Shown: in pieces, positions 48,701-57,794 of the stretch
How the letters are laid out: the number at the start of each line of letters is the position of its first letter
Position numbering within the stretch: position 1 is the first letter of the stretch
DNA from: an uncultured Fidelibacterota bacterium
Lineage (GTDB): Bacteria > Fidelibacterota > Marinisomatia > Marinisomatales > TCS55
NCBI GenBank assembly: GCA_902615915.1
Contig: CACMQQ010000001.1
Coordinates: 124,001 to 188,000 of the forward strand
Length of the DNA: 64,000 nucleotides
Direction: 5' to 3'
The notes under the pieces: model-generated
Seen by the model: the letters and a program-made list of their open reading frames with translations, nothing else
Told to the model about the DNA's origin: nothing
The model's database searches: none
Program-made: the position numbers and the translations under genes

Positions 48701-49420
48701 GACTATCAAGGTATGAATATAAAAGCCTACATGAGAACTTCAACAGAGGTAGGTGGTGATTATTATGACTTTTTTGAATTGGAAGACGGAAGTTTTTACG
48801 TTGTATGTGGTGATGCCACTGGCCATGGATCTCAATCTGGTATGATGGTATCTATAACAAAAGCAGGGCTAGCAGGTATAGATTCAGACTCACCCAAAGA
48901 AATACTTTTCAAGTTAAATAATGTTGTTAGGCGAGTAAATACTGGAAGATTAAGAATGAGCCTTAGTGTATGCATTTTTAGAGACAATAAGTTGTTTATT
49001 AGTGCTGCAGCTATGCCACCTGCTTACTTATATTCTGGAAAAAATAAAACAGTTGAAGAAATTGAGATTCACAATTTACCTTTAGGTGGTTTAGCCAATG
49101 AAGATTTTGATCTTGTGGAGCGAGATTTTGAAAAGGGAGATGTTCTAGTTTTATTATCTGATGGTTTACCAGAAGCACCAGATCCAGGTGGTAAATTATT
49201 AGATTATCATGCGGTGATGGAATGTATAGAAAAAACTGGTCATCTTGGCGCTAGCCCTGTTAAAGAGGCCTTAATTAAATTAGCTGATGAATGGCTTGAT
49301 GGAACGCAGAATCCTGACGATATTACCTTTGTTGTTTTAGAGAAAAATGACTCTGTTGATACTCCAAAAAAACTCACTGGTGAAAAATCAGAGAGCGTGC
49401 CTAAAGTTGCACAAGCATAG
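45794..49420 (+). CDS. Propeller sensor with SpoIIE-type PP2C phosphatase output
   Basis: A 1208-residue transmembrane signalling protein. A signal peptide is followed by two-component-regulator (Reg_prop) propeller repeats such as NDGHGFLWLGTNEGLNRYDG, a Y_Y_Y Ig-like domain around 830-905, one membrane helix (about 912-935), a short coiled coil, and a C-terminal SpoIIE/RsbU phosphatase (about 950-1185). Metal-binding Asp residues are visible in GGDYYDFF, GDATGHG, SDGLPE and DDITFVV. This architecture usually ends in a histidine kinase; here the output is a phosphatase. It would dephosphorylate the STAS protein two genes downstream. The external ligand is unknown. Confidence 0.93.
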   Translation: MRSFGINKLFQLLFIASSVLFANEEKIEFDIKNTKQGLSDNDISYIANDGHGFLWLGTNEGLNRYDGYEFKTYQSNFFDSTALSGNVIWSIFKDSDGDIWVGTDKGIDQYIYGLDQFKRYDLGSKPVNVIQDETNGSIIIASENTGLHFINKKDGSKRSFKNDPNDGFSISSNSFNINQHNPIAIDELGNIWVATDNGLNYYRKDKDIFTRFNQREGLSGNKINTLMAKGDYIYVGSSKGLDRINIKSFNIEKLSGNVWFSFTGLYGVNKILKFPNGQGFWMATTGGLVYATDIYGEEIFNDIEWFGLFGQWINNINLDKNENLWIDVNSFTGLIRLETKEVLAYGMSDNDDFYRIFSPDENGTLKEVLGDYNEKFSAVNTNLPGRKIRSWHQDDMGNVWIGTQMGLNQALKTTQNFSYVDQSNSISGNNIFSADFDDKGYLWVSHENGLNKLNSNLELIKKYTSDPTNPNSLLTSEIGSILIGKDIVWAAGEYRGLTVIDSKKKKFTRFNEIKNDRTYSTKDELIAYLTNEVLDKRKNILKDVESDIVVAVKAKVEAVNDNLIKRPELPKPLALSGKIKSIYNDGEKIYFLTKNGIATLNQDQQRDFDFDLYVNSLHPDKEYLNDPTVILKDISSKNLWIGTESNGLFLVNSNNMSVIENFTIDTNNEKSFTSIRVKSIFQSNDGKIWIGSGGEGLFSYNHEQNNFNKWTTDDGLASNTILAISSNENDGSIWVSSRRGISRLLPSGRVQSFDMTDGLPAYEFNERSIVKDKKGKIYFGSIAGLAFVDPNSVITNQEAPVLAISSIEAIGHDGSKNKASFFGNQLSVKDREVRTINLNFVGLTFNKSEKNQYQYKIDNYIDEWQSIGNSRFIPFQPPGKGDYKFQFKASNNDGIWSDKTYELSIVVVPPFWNTTIAYVFYFFGLMIIGAFGFVAIEKFRAKVREDRRKDQELAEARDFQLKMIAKEIPDYQGMNIKAYMRTSTEVGGDYYDFFELEDGSFYVVCGDATGHGSQSGMMVSITKAGLAGIDSDSPKEILFKLNNVVRRVNTGRLRMSLSVCIFRDNKLFISAAAMPPAYLYSGKNKTVEEIEIHNLPLGGLANEDFDLVERDFEKGDVLVLLSDGLPEAPDPGGKLLDYHAVMECIEKTGHLGASPVKEALIKLADEWLDGTQNPDDITFVVLEKNDSVDTPKKLTGEKSESVPKVAQA

Positions 49421-49439
49421 ATGATGAAAGGATAAATAA

Positions 49440-49850
49440 ATGTCAACAAACCCAAAAGTTGAATTAACACTGCCGGTAATGGAAAATATGGAGTTAGCCG
49501 CAACTAAAACTGCAGAAGTTGTTGCTAAATCAATGGGACTAGATGAAATGAAGACCGCAGAAATTAACATGGCACTCATTGAAGCATGTATTAACGCTTT
49601 TGAGCATTCAAAAAGTAAAGAAAATATCTATATCACTTATTCGATTGATGGCGACACTTTAACAATCAAAGTTGGCGATAAAGGCGAAGGTTTTGACTCT
49701 GAAGTTGTTGCAATCCCTAATATTGATGAAAAGATTAATTCGGAACACAAGAGGGGGTGGGGACTACAGCTAATGAAAGAATTAATGGATACTGTGGAAT
49801 TTGAATCGTCTGAAGCTGGAACTACCGTAACAATGACAAAGAATAAATAA
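49440..49850 (+). CDS. RsbW-like serine kinase/anti-sigma factor
   Basis: A 136-residue GHKL ATPase of the RsbW/SpoIIAB type. The N box EACINAFEHSK, G1 GDKGEGFD and G2 GWGLQLMKE are present, which are the features needed to bind ATP and phosphorylate a STAS protein. It sits between the SpoIIE phosphatase (19-base gap) and its presumed STAS substrate (22-base gap). No sigma factor is encoded nearby, so the target of the switch may be elsewhere or may not be a sigma factor. Confidence 0.92.
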   Translation: MSTNPKVELTLPVMENMELAATKTAEVVAKSMGLDEMKTAEINMALIEACINAFEHSKSKENIYITYSIDGDTLTIKVGDKGEGFDSEVVAIPNIDEKINSEHKRGWGLQLMKELMDTVEFESSEAGTTVTMTKNK

Positions 49851-49872
49851 AGCTCACATAAAGGAGATAATT

Positions 49873-50217
49873 ATGGCAGATTTTGACTTAAAAGTTACTG
49901 AAAACGATGGTGTAATTTTAGTTACAACTAATGGTTATTTAAATAATTACGGAGGAGAGCAAGTAGCTTCACTTTGTTTACAGAAAATTTCTGAGGGCAA
50001 AAGAAAATTTTTACTTAACTTAGCGAACACAGATATGGTTAATAGTATTGGAGTATCGATACTAATTGAAGTTATTGAAGAGCTTCAAGGAACATCGGGT
50101 ACAATAGCATTTTGCAACCTTGCACCAATTGTTGAAAAAACATTTAATATTATGGGCATATCTAAATATGCAAAAATTTATGCAAATGAAGAAGAGGCAA
50201 TGGCAGGTCTCGCTTAA
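49873..50217 (+). CDS. STAS-domain anti-anti-sigma factor
   Basis: A 114-residue single STAS domain. Ser58 in VNSIGVS aligns with the phosphorylated Ser58 of SpoIIAA and Ser56 of RsbV, although the preceding Asp is Asn here. Phosphorylation by the RsbW-like kinase and dephosphorylation by the SpoIIE protein are inferred from the operon. AGGAG precedes ATG. exbB begins 24 bases downstream. Confidence 0.92.
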   Translation: MADFDLKVTENDGVILVTTNGYLNNYGGEQVASLCLQKISEGKRKFLLNLANTDMVNSIGVSILIEVIEELQGTSGTIAFCNLAPIVEKTFNIMGISKYAKIYANEEEAMAGLA

Positions 50218-50241
50218 AACTAATAATGGAGGTTTAAAATA

Positions 50242-50865
50242 ATGGTTCAGTATTTTATCGATGGGGGAGGCTTTATGTGGCCAATCTTGATTACCCTTAT
50301 TTTTGGTATAGGAATATCTATAGAGAGAGCATATTCATTAATCTTGTCAACTATAAATGCAAACAAATTTTATGAAGAGATTTCTGATACACTTGAAAAG
50401 AAAAGCGTTCAAGCCGCTGTTGATCTTTGCAATGAAACAAGGGGCCCAGTTGCTGGAGTATTTCATGCAGGTTTATCTAGATTTCATCGCGGTTTAAGAG
50501 AAGTTGAAAAAGCAGTTCAAAATGGTGGATCTTTAGAAATGGCTTTCTTAGAGAAAAATATGATATGGCTAAATACGGTAATAACTGTTGCTCCTATGAT
50601 TGGATTTACAGGAACAGTTGTTGGTATGATTGCAGCATTTGATGCTATTAAGGCTGCGAACGATATTTCTCCCGCTGTTGTTGCTGGGGGCATATCTCAA
50701 GCACTATTAACTACTGCTTTTGGACTAATTACCGCAATGATAGTGCAATTTTTTCAAAACTTTTTTGTCTCAAGAATTGATGGCTTAATATTGGATATGG
50801 AAGAAAATTCAGTTAAGCTAATGGATAAACTACACCTTCAATACGAAAAGCTAGCTCAAGAATAA
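50242..50865 (+). CDS. exbB: ExbB/TolQ/MotA-family proton channel subunit
   Basis: A 207-residue ExbB-type protein with three membrane segments: about 12-32, 112-133 and 150-172. The second and third carry the family motif (VAPMIGFTGTVVGMIAAF). It forms the proton channel with ExbD to energise TonB. GGAGG precedes the start. The order exbB-exbD-exbD-tonB follows, without gaps, from the STAS gene. Confidence 0.92.
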   Translation: MVQYFIDGGGFMWPILITLIFGIGISIERAYSLILSTINANKFYEEISDTLEKKSVQAAVDLCNETRGPVAGVFHAGLSRFHRGLREVEKAVQNGGSLEMAFLEKNMIWLNTVITVAPMIGFTGTVVGMIAAFDAIKAANDISPAVVAGGISQALLTTAFGLITAMIVQFFQNFFVSRIDGLILDMEENSVKLMDKLHLQYEKLAQE

Positions 50866-50875
50866 GGATAATATA

Positions 50876-51271
50876 ATGGCTAGAGAAAGACGGTTCAAAG
50901 GAGGAGAAATTCCTACATCATCAATGGCTGATATCGCCTTCTTATTGTTGATATTTTTTCTTGTTACCACTACGATCGATATGGACAAGGGCCTTGGTAT
51001 GGTTTTACCTGCAGAAGGTGAAGAACTTGAGATAAATAAGAAAAATATTTTGAATTGTCTAATTAATTCATCGGGCAAAGTCTTATTAGGAGGGGAGCCC
51101 GTCGAATTATCAAATTTATCCAAGAAAGTTAGGCAAAAGCTTGCTGAGAATGATAAGCTTGTTATTTCAGTAAAGGCACACAGCGCCTCTGGTTATAAAG
51201 ATTATGTAAAAGTTATTGATCAGCTAAAACAAGCTAATGCAACTAGAATATCAATAGCGGAGTCTGATTAA
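50876..51271 (+). CDS. exbD: ExbD biopolymer transport protein, first copy
   Basis: A 131-residue ExbD/TolR protein. It has a short cytoplasmic N-terminus (MARERRFKGGEIPTSS), a single helix with the functional Asp in MADIAFLLLIFF, and a periplasmic domain. Its stop overlaps the next gene start by one base. It works with ExbB to couple proton flow to TonB. Confidence 0.92.
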   Translation: MARERRFKGGEIPTSSMADIAFLLLIFFLVTTTIDMDKGLGMVLPAEGEELEINKKNILNCLINSSGKVLLGGEPVELSNLSKKVRQKLAENDKLVISVKAHSASGYKDYVKVIDQLKQANATRISIAESD

Positions 51272-51681
51272 TGAAATTTAATAGAAAAACACAGCTAGAT
51301 TCTGAAATACCTACAGCTTCAATGCCTGACATCATTTTCATGCTTTTAATATTCTTTATGGTAACAACTGTATTGCGTGAATATTCAGGTTTACCTATTT
51401 CACTGCCTAAAGCAAAAAGAATAGAAAAATTGAAATCAAAAAGACATACTGCGCATGTTTGGGTCTCAAAAGATGGATTAATATCAATTGAAGATAAAAT
51501 CTATAAAGCTGATGGAGTGCGCCATATTATGTATGAGAAGCGCGTTGAAGATCCTCAATTAGTTGTTTCCTTGAAAGCAGACGAACGTGCAAAAATGGGA
51601 TTAGTCAGTGACATTCATACTGAATTAAGAAAAGCTGATGCTTTAAAATTAAATTATTCATCTAAAACTGCTGTAGACTAA
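51271..51681 (+). CDS. exbD: ExbD biopolymer transport protein, second copy
   Basis: A 136-residue paralogue of the preceding gene, with helix and Asp in MPDIIFMLLIFFM and a periplasmic domain ending near LNYSSKTA. Two adjacent ExbD genes are common in Bacteroidota-type Ton clusters and may form a heterodimer in the ExbB pore. It is separated by two bases from tonB. Confidence 0.92.
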   Translation: MKFNRKTQLDSEIPTASMPDIIFMLLIFFMVTTVLREYSGLPISLPKAKRIEKLKSKRHTAHVWVSKDGLISIEDKIYKADGVRHIMYEKRVEDPQLVVSLKADERAKMGLVSDIHTELRKADALKLNYSSKTAVD

Positions 51682-51683
51682 AT

Positions 51684-52307
51684 ATGCGAAAAGAATCATC
51701 CGGAGCTATACAATTTAAATACCCTATCATCTCTAGGGCTTCTGTACTGGGTGGCATGATTTTGATAACATTAGGTTTTTTAAGCTTTCCTCGCTTTGTA
51801 AATAAAATTGTGCTAGAGGAAGAGGTACAAATTGTGATTGAACAGATCGACATCCCACAAACTGAACAATTTGACAGACCACCTCCTCCTGCAAGGCCTT
51901 CAGTTCCAGTTGAGTCTGAAAGTGAAGATATAGCTGATGACGTAACCCTAGATGAATTTAATCTTGATGAATTTGATGCTTGGGATGCACCGCCTCCGCC
52001 CCCTGAGGGACCAAGAGTCAAATTTATTCCATATGACGATCCTCCAGTACCGCTTTCTCCTATAAGACCAAGATATCCAGAAATTGCTCAGGAAGCTGGT
52101 ATTGAGGGAACAGTCATTGTTCAAGTCTTTGTTGATGAAAAAGGCAGGGTCAAAGAGACGGTTATACTAAAAGGTATACCTAATACTGGATTGGATGAAG
52201 CAGCTTCTGAAGCCATTAGGACTGTTAGATTTAGACCAGCCAAGCAAAGAGAGCGCGCTGTAGGGGTATGGATCTCTATTCCAGTGAACTTCAGACTAAA
52301 GAGTTAA
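51684..52307 (+). CDS. tonB: TonB energy transducer
   Basis: A 207-residue TonB protein. It has a cytoplasmic N-terminus, a membrane anchor (about 18-40, ASVLGGMILITLGFLSFP), a Pro-rich, acidic linker (RPPPPARPSVP, APPPPPEGP), and a C-terminal domain starting near RPRYPEIAQEAG and ending VGVWISIPVNFRLKS. It spans the periplasm to open TonB-dependent receptors. It closes the signalling-Ton operon. Confidence 0.93.
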   Translation: MRKESSGAIQFKYPIISRASVLGGMILITLGFLSFPRFVNKIVLEEEVQIVIEQIDIPQTEQFDRPPPPARPSVPVESESEDIADDVTLDEFNLDEFDAWDAPPPPPEGPRVKFIPYDDPPVPLSPIRPRYPEIAQEAGIEGTVIVQVFVDEKGRVKETVILKGIPNTGLDEAASEAIRTVRFRPAKQRERAVGVWISIPVNFRLKS

Positions 52308-52309
52308 AT

Positions 52310-52318
52310 TTATCCACA
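52310..52318. promoter_or_regulatory. Consensus DnaA box between tonB and sdhB
   Basis: A perfect TTATCCACA lies in the 29-base gap between the convergent tonB and sdhB stops, 22 kb from dnaA. It is single and could be chance or a titration site. Confidence 0.35.
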
Positions 52319-52336
52319 AATCTTATATCTAGATAT

Positions 52337-53089
52337 TTAGCTTAAAATAGCTTTAAGGTATTCTTTGTTCATTGTAGAGATATTATCCATTGATATATCT
52401 TTAGGGCAGGTTGCTTCGCAGGCCCCTGTATTGGTACAATGTCCAAATCCTTCCTTATCCATTTGAGCAACCATACTTAGAACTCGCTGTTTTTGCTCTG
52501 GCTGGCCTTGTGGAAGTTTAGAAAACTGCGATATTTTAGCTGATACAAAAAGGCTTGCAGATGAGTTTTTGCAAGACGATACGCATGCACCGCAACCAAT
52601 GCAAGCAGCAGCATCAAACGCCATTGTTGCAGTTTCTTTATCTATTGGTATTGCATTGCCGTCAGGAGCGCTTCCTGTATTAACAGAAACATATCCACCC
52701 GATTGAATAATTCTATCAAATGCTGATCTATCTACAGCTAAATCTTTGATGACAGGAAAAGACTTCGCTCTCCATGGTTCTACAGTAATTGTATCTCCAT
52801 CATTAAAATGAAACATATGTAGCTGACAGGCCGTAGTTGACTTTACAGGTCCATGCGCTTCTCCATTAATAGACATTGCACAACTGCCACAAATTCCTTC
52901 TCTGCAATCATGTTCAAATGCTATTGGGTCCATTCCTTCAGTTATAAGTCTTTCATTTAAAACATCGAGGAGCTCTAAAAAAGACATATGAGGATTAACA
53001 CCCTCCATGGAATAATCAACAAAATCTCCATGAGAATCTGATGATTCTTGTCTCCAAACTTTAAGAGTTAAATTTAGTTTATTGCTCAT
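52337..53089 (-). CDS. sdhB: Succinate dehydrogenase/fumarate reductase iron-sulfur subunit
   Basis: A 250-residue electron-transfer subunit. The [2Fe-2S] ligands are Cys62, Cys67, Cys70 and Cys88 ([16 protein letters not shown]). The ferredoxin-like clusters use [11 protein letters not shown] and [12 protein letters not shown]. The order CxxCxxxC...CP is typical of fumarate reductase-like and b558-type enzymes. It overlaps sdhA by four bases and is the last gene of the sdhCAB operon. Confidence 0.96.
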   Translation of the reverse strand: MSNKLNLTLKVWRQESSDSHGDFVDYSMEGVNPHMSFLELLDVLNERLITEGMDPIAFEHDCREGICGSCAMSINGEAHGPVKSTTACQLHMFHFNDGDTITVEPWRAKSFPVIKDLAVDRSAFDRIIQSGGYVSVNTGSAPDGNAIPIDKETATMAFDAAACIGCGACVSSCKNSSASLFVSAKISQFSKLPQGQPEQKQRVLSMVAQMDKEGFGHCTNTGACEATCPKDISMDNISTMNKEYLKAILS

Positions 53090-55002
53090 TTGTAGCTTCT
53101 TTGTGTTGGTGTAACTGTATCAAATAAAAGTTTTTCTTTATGTAAAATAGGCTCTGCCTTATCACCTTTGTTTTCCCACGTTGAGACATAGCTAAAGTTT
53201 TTATCATCACGCATTGCTTCTCCGTCGTCAGTTTGATATTCTTCTCTAAAATGTGCACCGCAAGATTCATTTCTATCTAAAGCATCTCTTATCATGAGGT
53301 CTCCAAGCTCGATAAAATCAGCAACTCTGTCAGCTTTTTCAAGCTCAGCGTTCAATGTATCTTTTTTCCCTGGGACTTTAACATCAGACCAAAAAGTATT
53401 CTTTAATTCTTTAATTTCATTTAAAGCTTTACTTAAATCTTTTTTGTTTCGAGACATTCCACAGTGATTCCACATAATTTGGCCTAAATCTTTATGTAGG
53501 CTTTCAACAGTACGTTTTCCATCATTTGTGAGATATGAATCAATCTTGTTAGATACTTCTTTTTCAGCATCTTTAAAAGCTGAATCACTATTAGTTACTT
53601 TATCTTTATTTATTTCATTTGATAAATAAGTACCTATAGTGTAAGGTAATACAAAATATCCATCAGCTAGTCCTTGCATCAATGCTGATGCTCCTAATCT
53701 ATTTGCGCCATGATCTGAGAAGTTGCATTCACCTATAGCGAACAACCCAGGTATTGTAGTCATTAAATTGTAATCTACCCATAGACCACCCATAGTGTAA
53801 TGGACTGCTGGATAGATGCGCATAGGAGTCTTGTAAGGGTTTTCATCAGTAATCTTAGCATACATATCAAATAAATTTCCATATCGTGCTGCAACTGTGT
53901 CCTTACCCATGCTATTAATAGCATCTTCAAAATCTAAATATACTGATTGGCCTGTTTCTCCTGCACCAAAGCCAGCATCACATCTTTCTTTAGCTGCTCT
54001 TGAAGCAATATCGCGAGGAACTAAATTTCCAAAAGCAGGGTATCTTCTCTCTAGATAGTAATCTCTTTCACTTTCAGGTATTTCAGATGGATGTCTTTTG
54101 TCACCTTTTTTTGAGGAAACCCAAATTCTCCCATCGTTTCGCAAGGATTCTGACATTAGAGTTAGTTTAGACTGATATTCACCAGATACTGGAATGCATG
54201 TGGGATGAATTTGTGTAAAACAGGGATTGCTGAACATTGCTCCTTTTTTATGAGCTTTCCATGAAGCAGTGACATTACTCCCCATTGCGTTCGTTGACAA
54301 GTAATAAACATTACCATATCCACCTGTAGCAAGCACAACTGCATTTGCTGCATATTTTTCTATATTTCCATTTACTAAATTTCTAGCAATAATGCCTTTT
54401 GCATGACCATCAATTAAAACAAGGTCTACCATCTCATGCTTGGTATACATTTCAACTTTCCCAAGACTTATTTGTCTACTTAAAGCGCTATAAGCGCCTA
54501 ATAAAAGCTGTTGACCAGTTTGTCCTCTTGCATAAAAAGTTCTAGAAACTTGCACTCCACCAAAAGACCTATTATCTAGCGTTCCACCATATTCTCTAGC
54601 AAATGGCACTCCTTGTGCAACGCACTGGTCAATTATATTGCCGCTAACTTCAGCTAACCTGTAAACATTGGCTTCTCTTGAACGATAGTCACCACCTTTA
54701 ATAGTATCATAAAATAACCTGTAAACACTATCACCATCATTTTGATAGTTTTTAGCTGCGTTAATTCCGCCTTGAGCAGCAATTGAGTGCGCTCTTCTAG
54801 GGCTATCCTGAAAGCAAAAAGCTTTAACATTATATCCCATCTCTGCCATGGAAGCTGCTGCAGATGCTCCAGCCAGCCCAGTTCCAACGATAATTACATC
54901 CTGCCTTTGTTTATTTGCGGGGCTAACTAAGGGAAGGCTTGACCTATAGTCAACCCACTTGTTACTGAGATCACCTGATGGTATTTTTGCGTCTAACTTC
55001 AT
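53086..55002 (-). CDS. sdhA: Succinate dehydrogenase/fumarate reductase flavoprotein subunit
   Basis: A 638-residue catalytic subunit that oxidises succinate to fumarate. FAD-binding [10 protein letters not shown] is near residue 42. The covalent FAD His is in [12 protein letters not shown], and the substrate site has HPTCIP and [10 protein letters not shown]. The length and the [11 protein letters not shown] segment fit the Bacteroidota-type enzyme. It is eight bases downstream of sdhC. Confidence 0.97.
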   Translation of the reverse strand: MKLDAKIPSGDLSNKWVDYRSSLPLVSPANKQRQDVIIVGTGLAGASAAASMAEMGYNVKAFCFQDSPRRAHSIAAQGGINAAKNYQNDGDSVYRLFYDTIKGGDYRSREANVYRLAEVSGNIIDQCVAQGVPFAREYGGTLDNRSFGGVQVSRTFYARGQTGQQLLLGAYSALSRQISLGKVEMYTKHEMVDLVLIDGHAKGIIARNLVNGNIEKYAANAVVLATGGYGNVYYLSTNAMGSNVTASWKAHKKGAMFSNPCFTQIHPTCIPVSGEYQSKLTLMSESLRNDGRIWVSSKKGDKRHPSEIPESERDYYLERRYPAFGNLVPRDIASRAAKERCDAGFGAGETGQSVYLDFEDAINSMGKDTVAARYGNLFDMYAKITDENPYKTPMRIYPAVHYTMGGLWVDYNLMTTIPGLFAIGECNFSDHGANRLGASALMQGLADGYFVLPYTIGTYLSNEINKDKVTNSDSAFKDAEKEVSNKIDSYLTNDGKRTVESLHKDLGQIMWNHCGMSRNKKDLSKALNEIKELKNTFWSDVKVPGKKDTLNAELEKADRVADFIELGDLMIRDALDRNESCGAHFREEYQTDDGEAMRDDKNFSYVSTWENKGDKAEPILHKEKLLFDTVTPTQRSYK

Positions 55003-55010
55003 ATATAATT

Positions 55011-55688
55011 CTAAACTAATCCAAAGTGTTTAACTATACCAAACCAAAATGCAATACTAAAAAATCCGGCAGGTACAAACAACCAAAATATTACGCTTAA
55101 CAAGCTTAAAAGTTTCCCTAGAGCAGTATTTCCTATACCCAATGTTTTTATCGCAGACTGAAATCCATGCCTTAAATGAAAACCTAGAATAATCATGGCC
55201 ACAAGATATAATGATGTAATTAAAATATTTCCAAAACCGAACGATTCACTAGTCACCATAAAATAATAATCGTGTCTGCCAGATGTTTGAAACGTATACC
55301 AAAATGTTGATAAGTGAACTGTAAGAAAAATAAAAAGTATTGAACCGGTAAATACCATTGTTCTAGATGATAAGGATGCATTTGCTACGTCAATTTTTGA
55401 TTGATTAGCTATTCCCTTTGCTTTCTTAGATTTTAATGCAAGGGTAATTGAATTATATATGTGGCCTCCAAGAATGAGAACCAGCATTACTTCAGCTAAT
55501 CTTATCAAGGGTTTTATTTTCTCTAAACTCTTTACTAAGAAATTAAAATTTTCAGCTCCTGTATATATAACAAAGTTATTTGCCAAATGAGCAAGCAAAA
55601 ACAAACAAAATAAAAGACCGGTTGTTGCGACAACCATCTTTTTACCTATTGTAGAACTAATGAAAACTTTTAACTGATTTAATAACAT
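55011..55688 (-). CDS. sdhC: Succinate dehydrogenase cytochrome b subunit (b558 type)
   Basis: A 225-residue membrane anchor with five hydrophobic helices and several His residues in helices ([32 protein letters not shown]) that could bind two hemes. A single large anchor with no sdhD fits the b558 family of Bacteroidota and Gram-positive bacteria. It links electrons from sdhAB to the quinone pool. It is the first gene of the operon, with a 79-base AT-rich gap upstream. Confidence 0.92.
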   Translation of the reverse strand: MLLNQLKVFISSTIGKKMVVATTGLLFCLFLLAHLANNFVIYTGAENFNFLVKSLEKIKPLIRLAEVMLVLILGGHIYNSITLALKSKKAKGIANQSKIDVANASLSSRTMVFTGSILFIFLTVHLSTFWYTFQTSGRHDYYFMVTSESFGFGNILITSLYLVAMIILGFHLRHGFQSAIKTLGIGNTALGKLLSLLSVIFWLFVPAGFFSIAFWFGIVKHFGLV

Positions 55689-55767
55689 TTTAACGAGAAT
55701 TTTATAAGGTATAAATTAAACAACATTCCTATTTATAATGAATAATCTTTTAATGCAGATAGTGTAA

Positions 55768-57279
55768 TTATTTTTTGTATTTACTTAGTATTGGTTTACC
55801 AGGAAATACATTTTCTATAATTCTACCTTCTTTAACAATTATCTTGCCGTTAATTATGACAGTTTGAACGCCTTCTGAGTATTTTAAGCCACTGAAATCA
55901 GCTTTATCGATAATGGTATTAGGATTAAATATTGTTATGTCTGCATCAGCACCAACTTGCAATCTTCCTTTTCGTGTCATTGAAGGGGCTATCTTTTCTA
56001 AGCGTCTTGCAGGCATGATTGTCATTTTTTTTAATGCAGTTATCAGATCAAGCACTTTTTCTTCACGAACATATTTACCAAGTATTCTTGAAAATGTTCC
56101 AGCTGTTCTAGGGTGCGCACCTGGAGCATAAGGCATTCCATCAGAAGCAATTATTGAAATAGGATGGGAGACACCCTTTTTTATCCATTCAGGTTTCATC
56201 ATATGAATGATTACAACACCGCCTTTTTTTCGATATTCATAAAATGTTTTTTTATTTAATCTCTCGCCTGTTTTTTCCCATTGTAGATCATTATAGCTAA
56301 TGTTCAAAGTCTCTTTCCATCCTTCATCAAAAAGAATGGATTCCAGAGATGTGGATGCTGCTGTATATGGATAAACTTCAGTTGTAATGTCAAGACCATT
56401 TTTTTGCGCTGATTCGACCATTGATAGGGTTGTTTCTATTTCTCCAAGAGACATACTGTTAGCATGAACAATGTGAACTGATGCGCCTGCTGTAGACGCA
56501 GCAGCCATAGCTTCTTGAATACCTGGCATTCCAAAGCCTCTTGTATGAGTGTAGACAGTAACATCCAATGTTTTTGCTAACTTATAAATCTCAAAGATTT
56601 CCCCTGCAGATGCTCCAAGGTAATAACCAACTGGAAGACCTATACCTAATGCTCCTTTTTCCATGTAATTTTTAATTAAATCTTTAGTTTTTTCTGTTTC
56701 GCTATACGTTTGAGATTCATAGTTAGAGGATGATAAGTCATTGAACAGTTTTTTTAATTTTTCGTCTTCTTTAGAAGGTTTGCTTTTATCTGAGGTAGAA
56801 TCTTCAAGTTTCATTTTATTTTTATTAAAATGATCAATTAATTGATTAGCTGTTCTTTTATTCTTATTCATTGCAATAGAACGCAAAAATCCGTGAGGTG
56901 CTGTTGCACCAAAATTCACAAGAGACTTTCCTTTTTTTGCTTCAATCCAACGTTCAATAAATACTACCCCGCTCTCCATCTCTAAGGCAGTTGTGACACC
57001 GTCTTTTAATTGGTATCGGTGCGCAGAATTTGTTTGCCCATGTGCGTGAAGGTCAATGAAGCCAGGCGAAACAACTAGCCCTTTTGCATTTATTGTAACT
57101 TTTCCATTTATAGACTTCTTGGTAATGTTTGATATCTCATTTCCTATTATACCGATATTACAAATTTGATCTAAATCTGTCTCAGGATCAATGACCCTGC
57201 CTTGTTCAATAACAATATCATAAGGTTGCGATAGACCAATAGTAATAATAGCTAGCTTAATTAATATAAAATTTTTCAT
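55768..57279 (-). CDS. Exported amidohydrolase, D-aminoacylase-like
   Basis: A 503-residue amidohydrolase-superfamily protein with an N-terminal signal (IKLAIITIGLSQ). Likely metal ligands are in FIDLHAHGQ, VTTALEMESG (bridging Glu), YTHTRGFG and HIVHANS, with catalytic Asp in SDGMPYAPGAHPRT. This motif order matches N-acyl-D-amino-acid deacylases and relatives. The usual HTHxD is HAHGQ here. The substrate (acylated amino acid or cyclic amide) cannot be fixed. It appears to be transcribed alone. Confidence 0.82.
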   Translation of the reverse strand: MKNFILIKLAIITIGLSQPYDIVIEQGRVIDPETDLDQICNIGIIGNEISNITKKSINGKVTINAKGLVVSPGFIDLHAHGQTNSAHRYQLKDGVTTALEMESGVVFIERWIEAKKGKSLVNFGATAPHGFLRSIAMNKNKRTANQLIDHFNKNKMKLEDSTSDKSKPSKEDEKLKKLFNDLSSSNYESQTYSETEKTKDLIKNYMEKGALGIGLPVGYYLGASAGEIFEIYKLAKTLDVTVYTHTRGFGMPGIQEAMAAASTAGASVHIVHANSMSLGEIETTLSMVESAQKNGLDITTEVYPYTAASTSLESILFDEGWKETLNISYNDLQWEKTGERLNKKTFYEYRKKGGVVIIHMMKPEWIKKGVSHPISIIASDGMPYAPGAHPRTAGTFSRILGKYVREEKVLDLITALKKMTIMPARRLEKIAPSMTRKGRLQVGADADITIFNPNTIIDKADFSGLKYSEGVQTVIINGKIIVKEGRIIENVFPGKPILSKYKK

Positions 57280-57335
57280 AATAAATCTCTTATATTTAAA
57301 ATTTTTTATAATACATAACCTTATTTAATTTTGAT

Positions 57336-57794
57336 TTAATTATCAAATTTATTTAGCTGTATTCCACTCCAAAAACTTATAACATACAAAACCCAAAAGG
57401 CACCCGCAAGATACTTAAAATGTGAGTTAGGTATATAGACATATAATAAGTAAGTGGCACCAAACAATAGGATCAAATACACACCTTGAATTAGCGCTCT
57501 TGATAAAGGTGTGCCCAGTCGAGTCAAATAAGTAAATATAAGTGTCAGCGCTCCTGTAGAACTCACCCACAGACCAAAGAATCTATATATGTTAGTGAGG
57601 TAAAGCGGCAAATTATCGTTTCCTTCTCTTTTAAAAAGATCTTTGAATGATTCATTTAAAATTGTTTCATTTGCTATCTTATCTAAAAGCCAGGGCTCAG
57701 GATGAGAAAGCCAACTAATGCCCATAGTCAATGCAATGATACCAAAAAGAAAAAAGGGAATCATGGTTAAGTTGTGTAGTATTTTAGGATTCAT
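57336..57794 (-). CDS. Four-helix membrane protein of unknown function
   Basis: A 152-residue protein with hydrophobic segments at about 9-28, 70-90, 99-119 and 126-146 and a polar loop at about 30-65 (ESFKDLFKREGND). No family is recognised. It starts directly after the glutamate-cysteine ligase-like gene stop (ATG 57794 versus stop 57795), so it is probably in that transcript. Confidence 0.6.
   Translation of the reverse strand: MNPKILHNLTMIPFFLFGIIALTMGISWLSHPEPWLLDKIANETILNESFKDLFKREGNDNLPLYLTNIYRFFGLWVSSTGALTLIFTYLTRLGTPLSRALIQGVYLILLFGATYLLYVYIPNSHFKYLAGAFWVLYVISFWSGIQLNKFDN

Noticed and set aside
50242-51681. ExbB/ExbD as a second MotAB-type motor
   Set aside because: Helix count (three, not four), the lack of a peptidoglycan-binding domain and the adjacent tonB place these genes in the Ton system.
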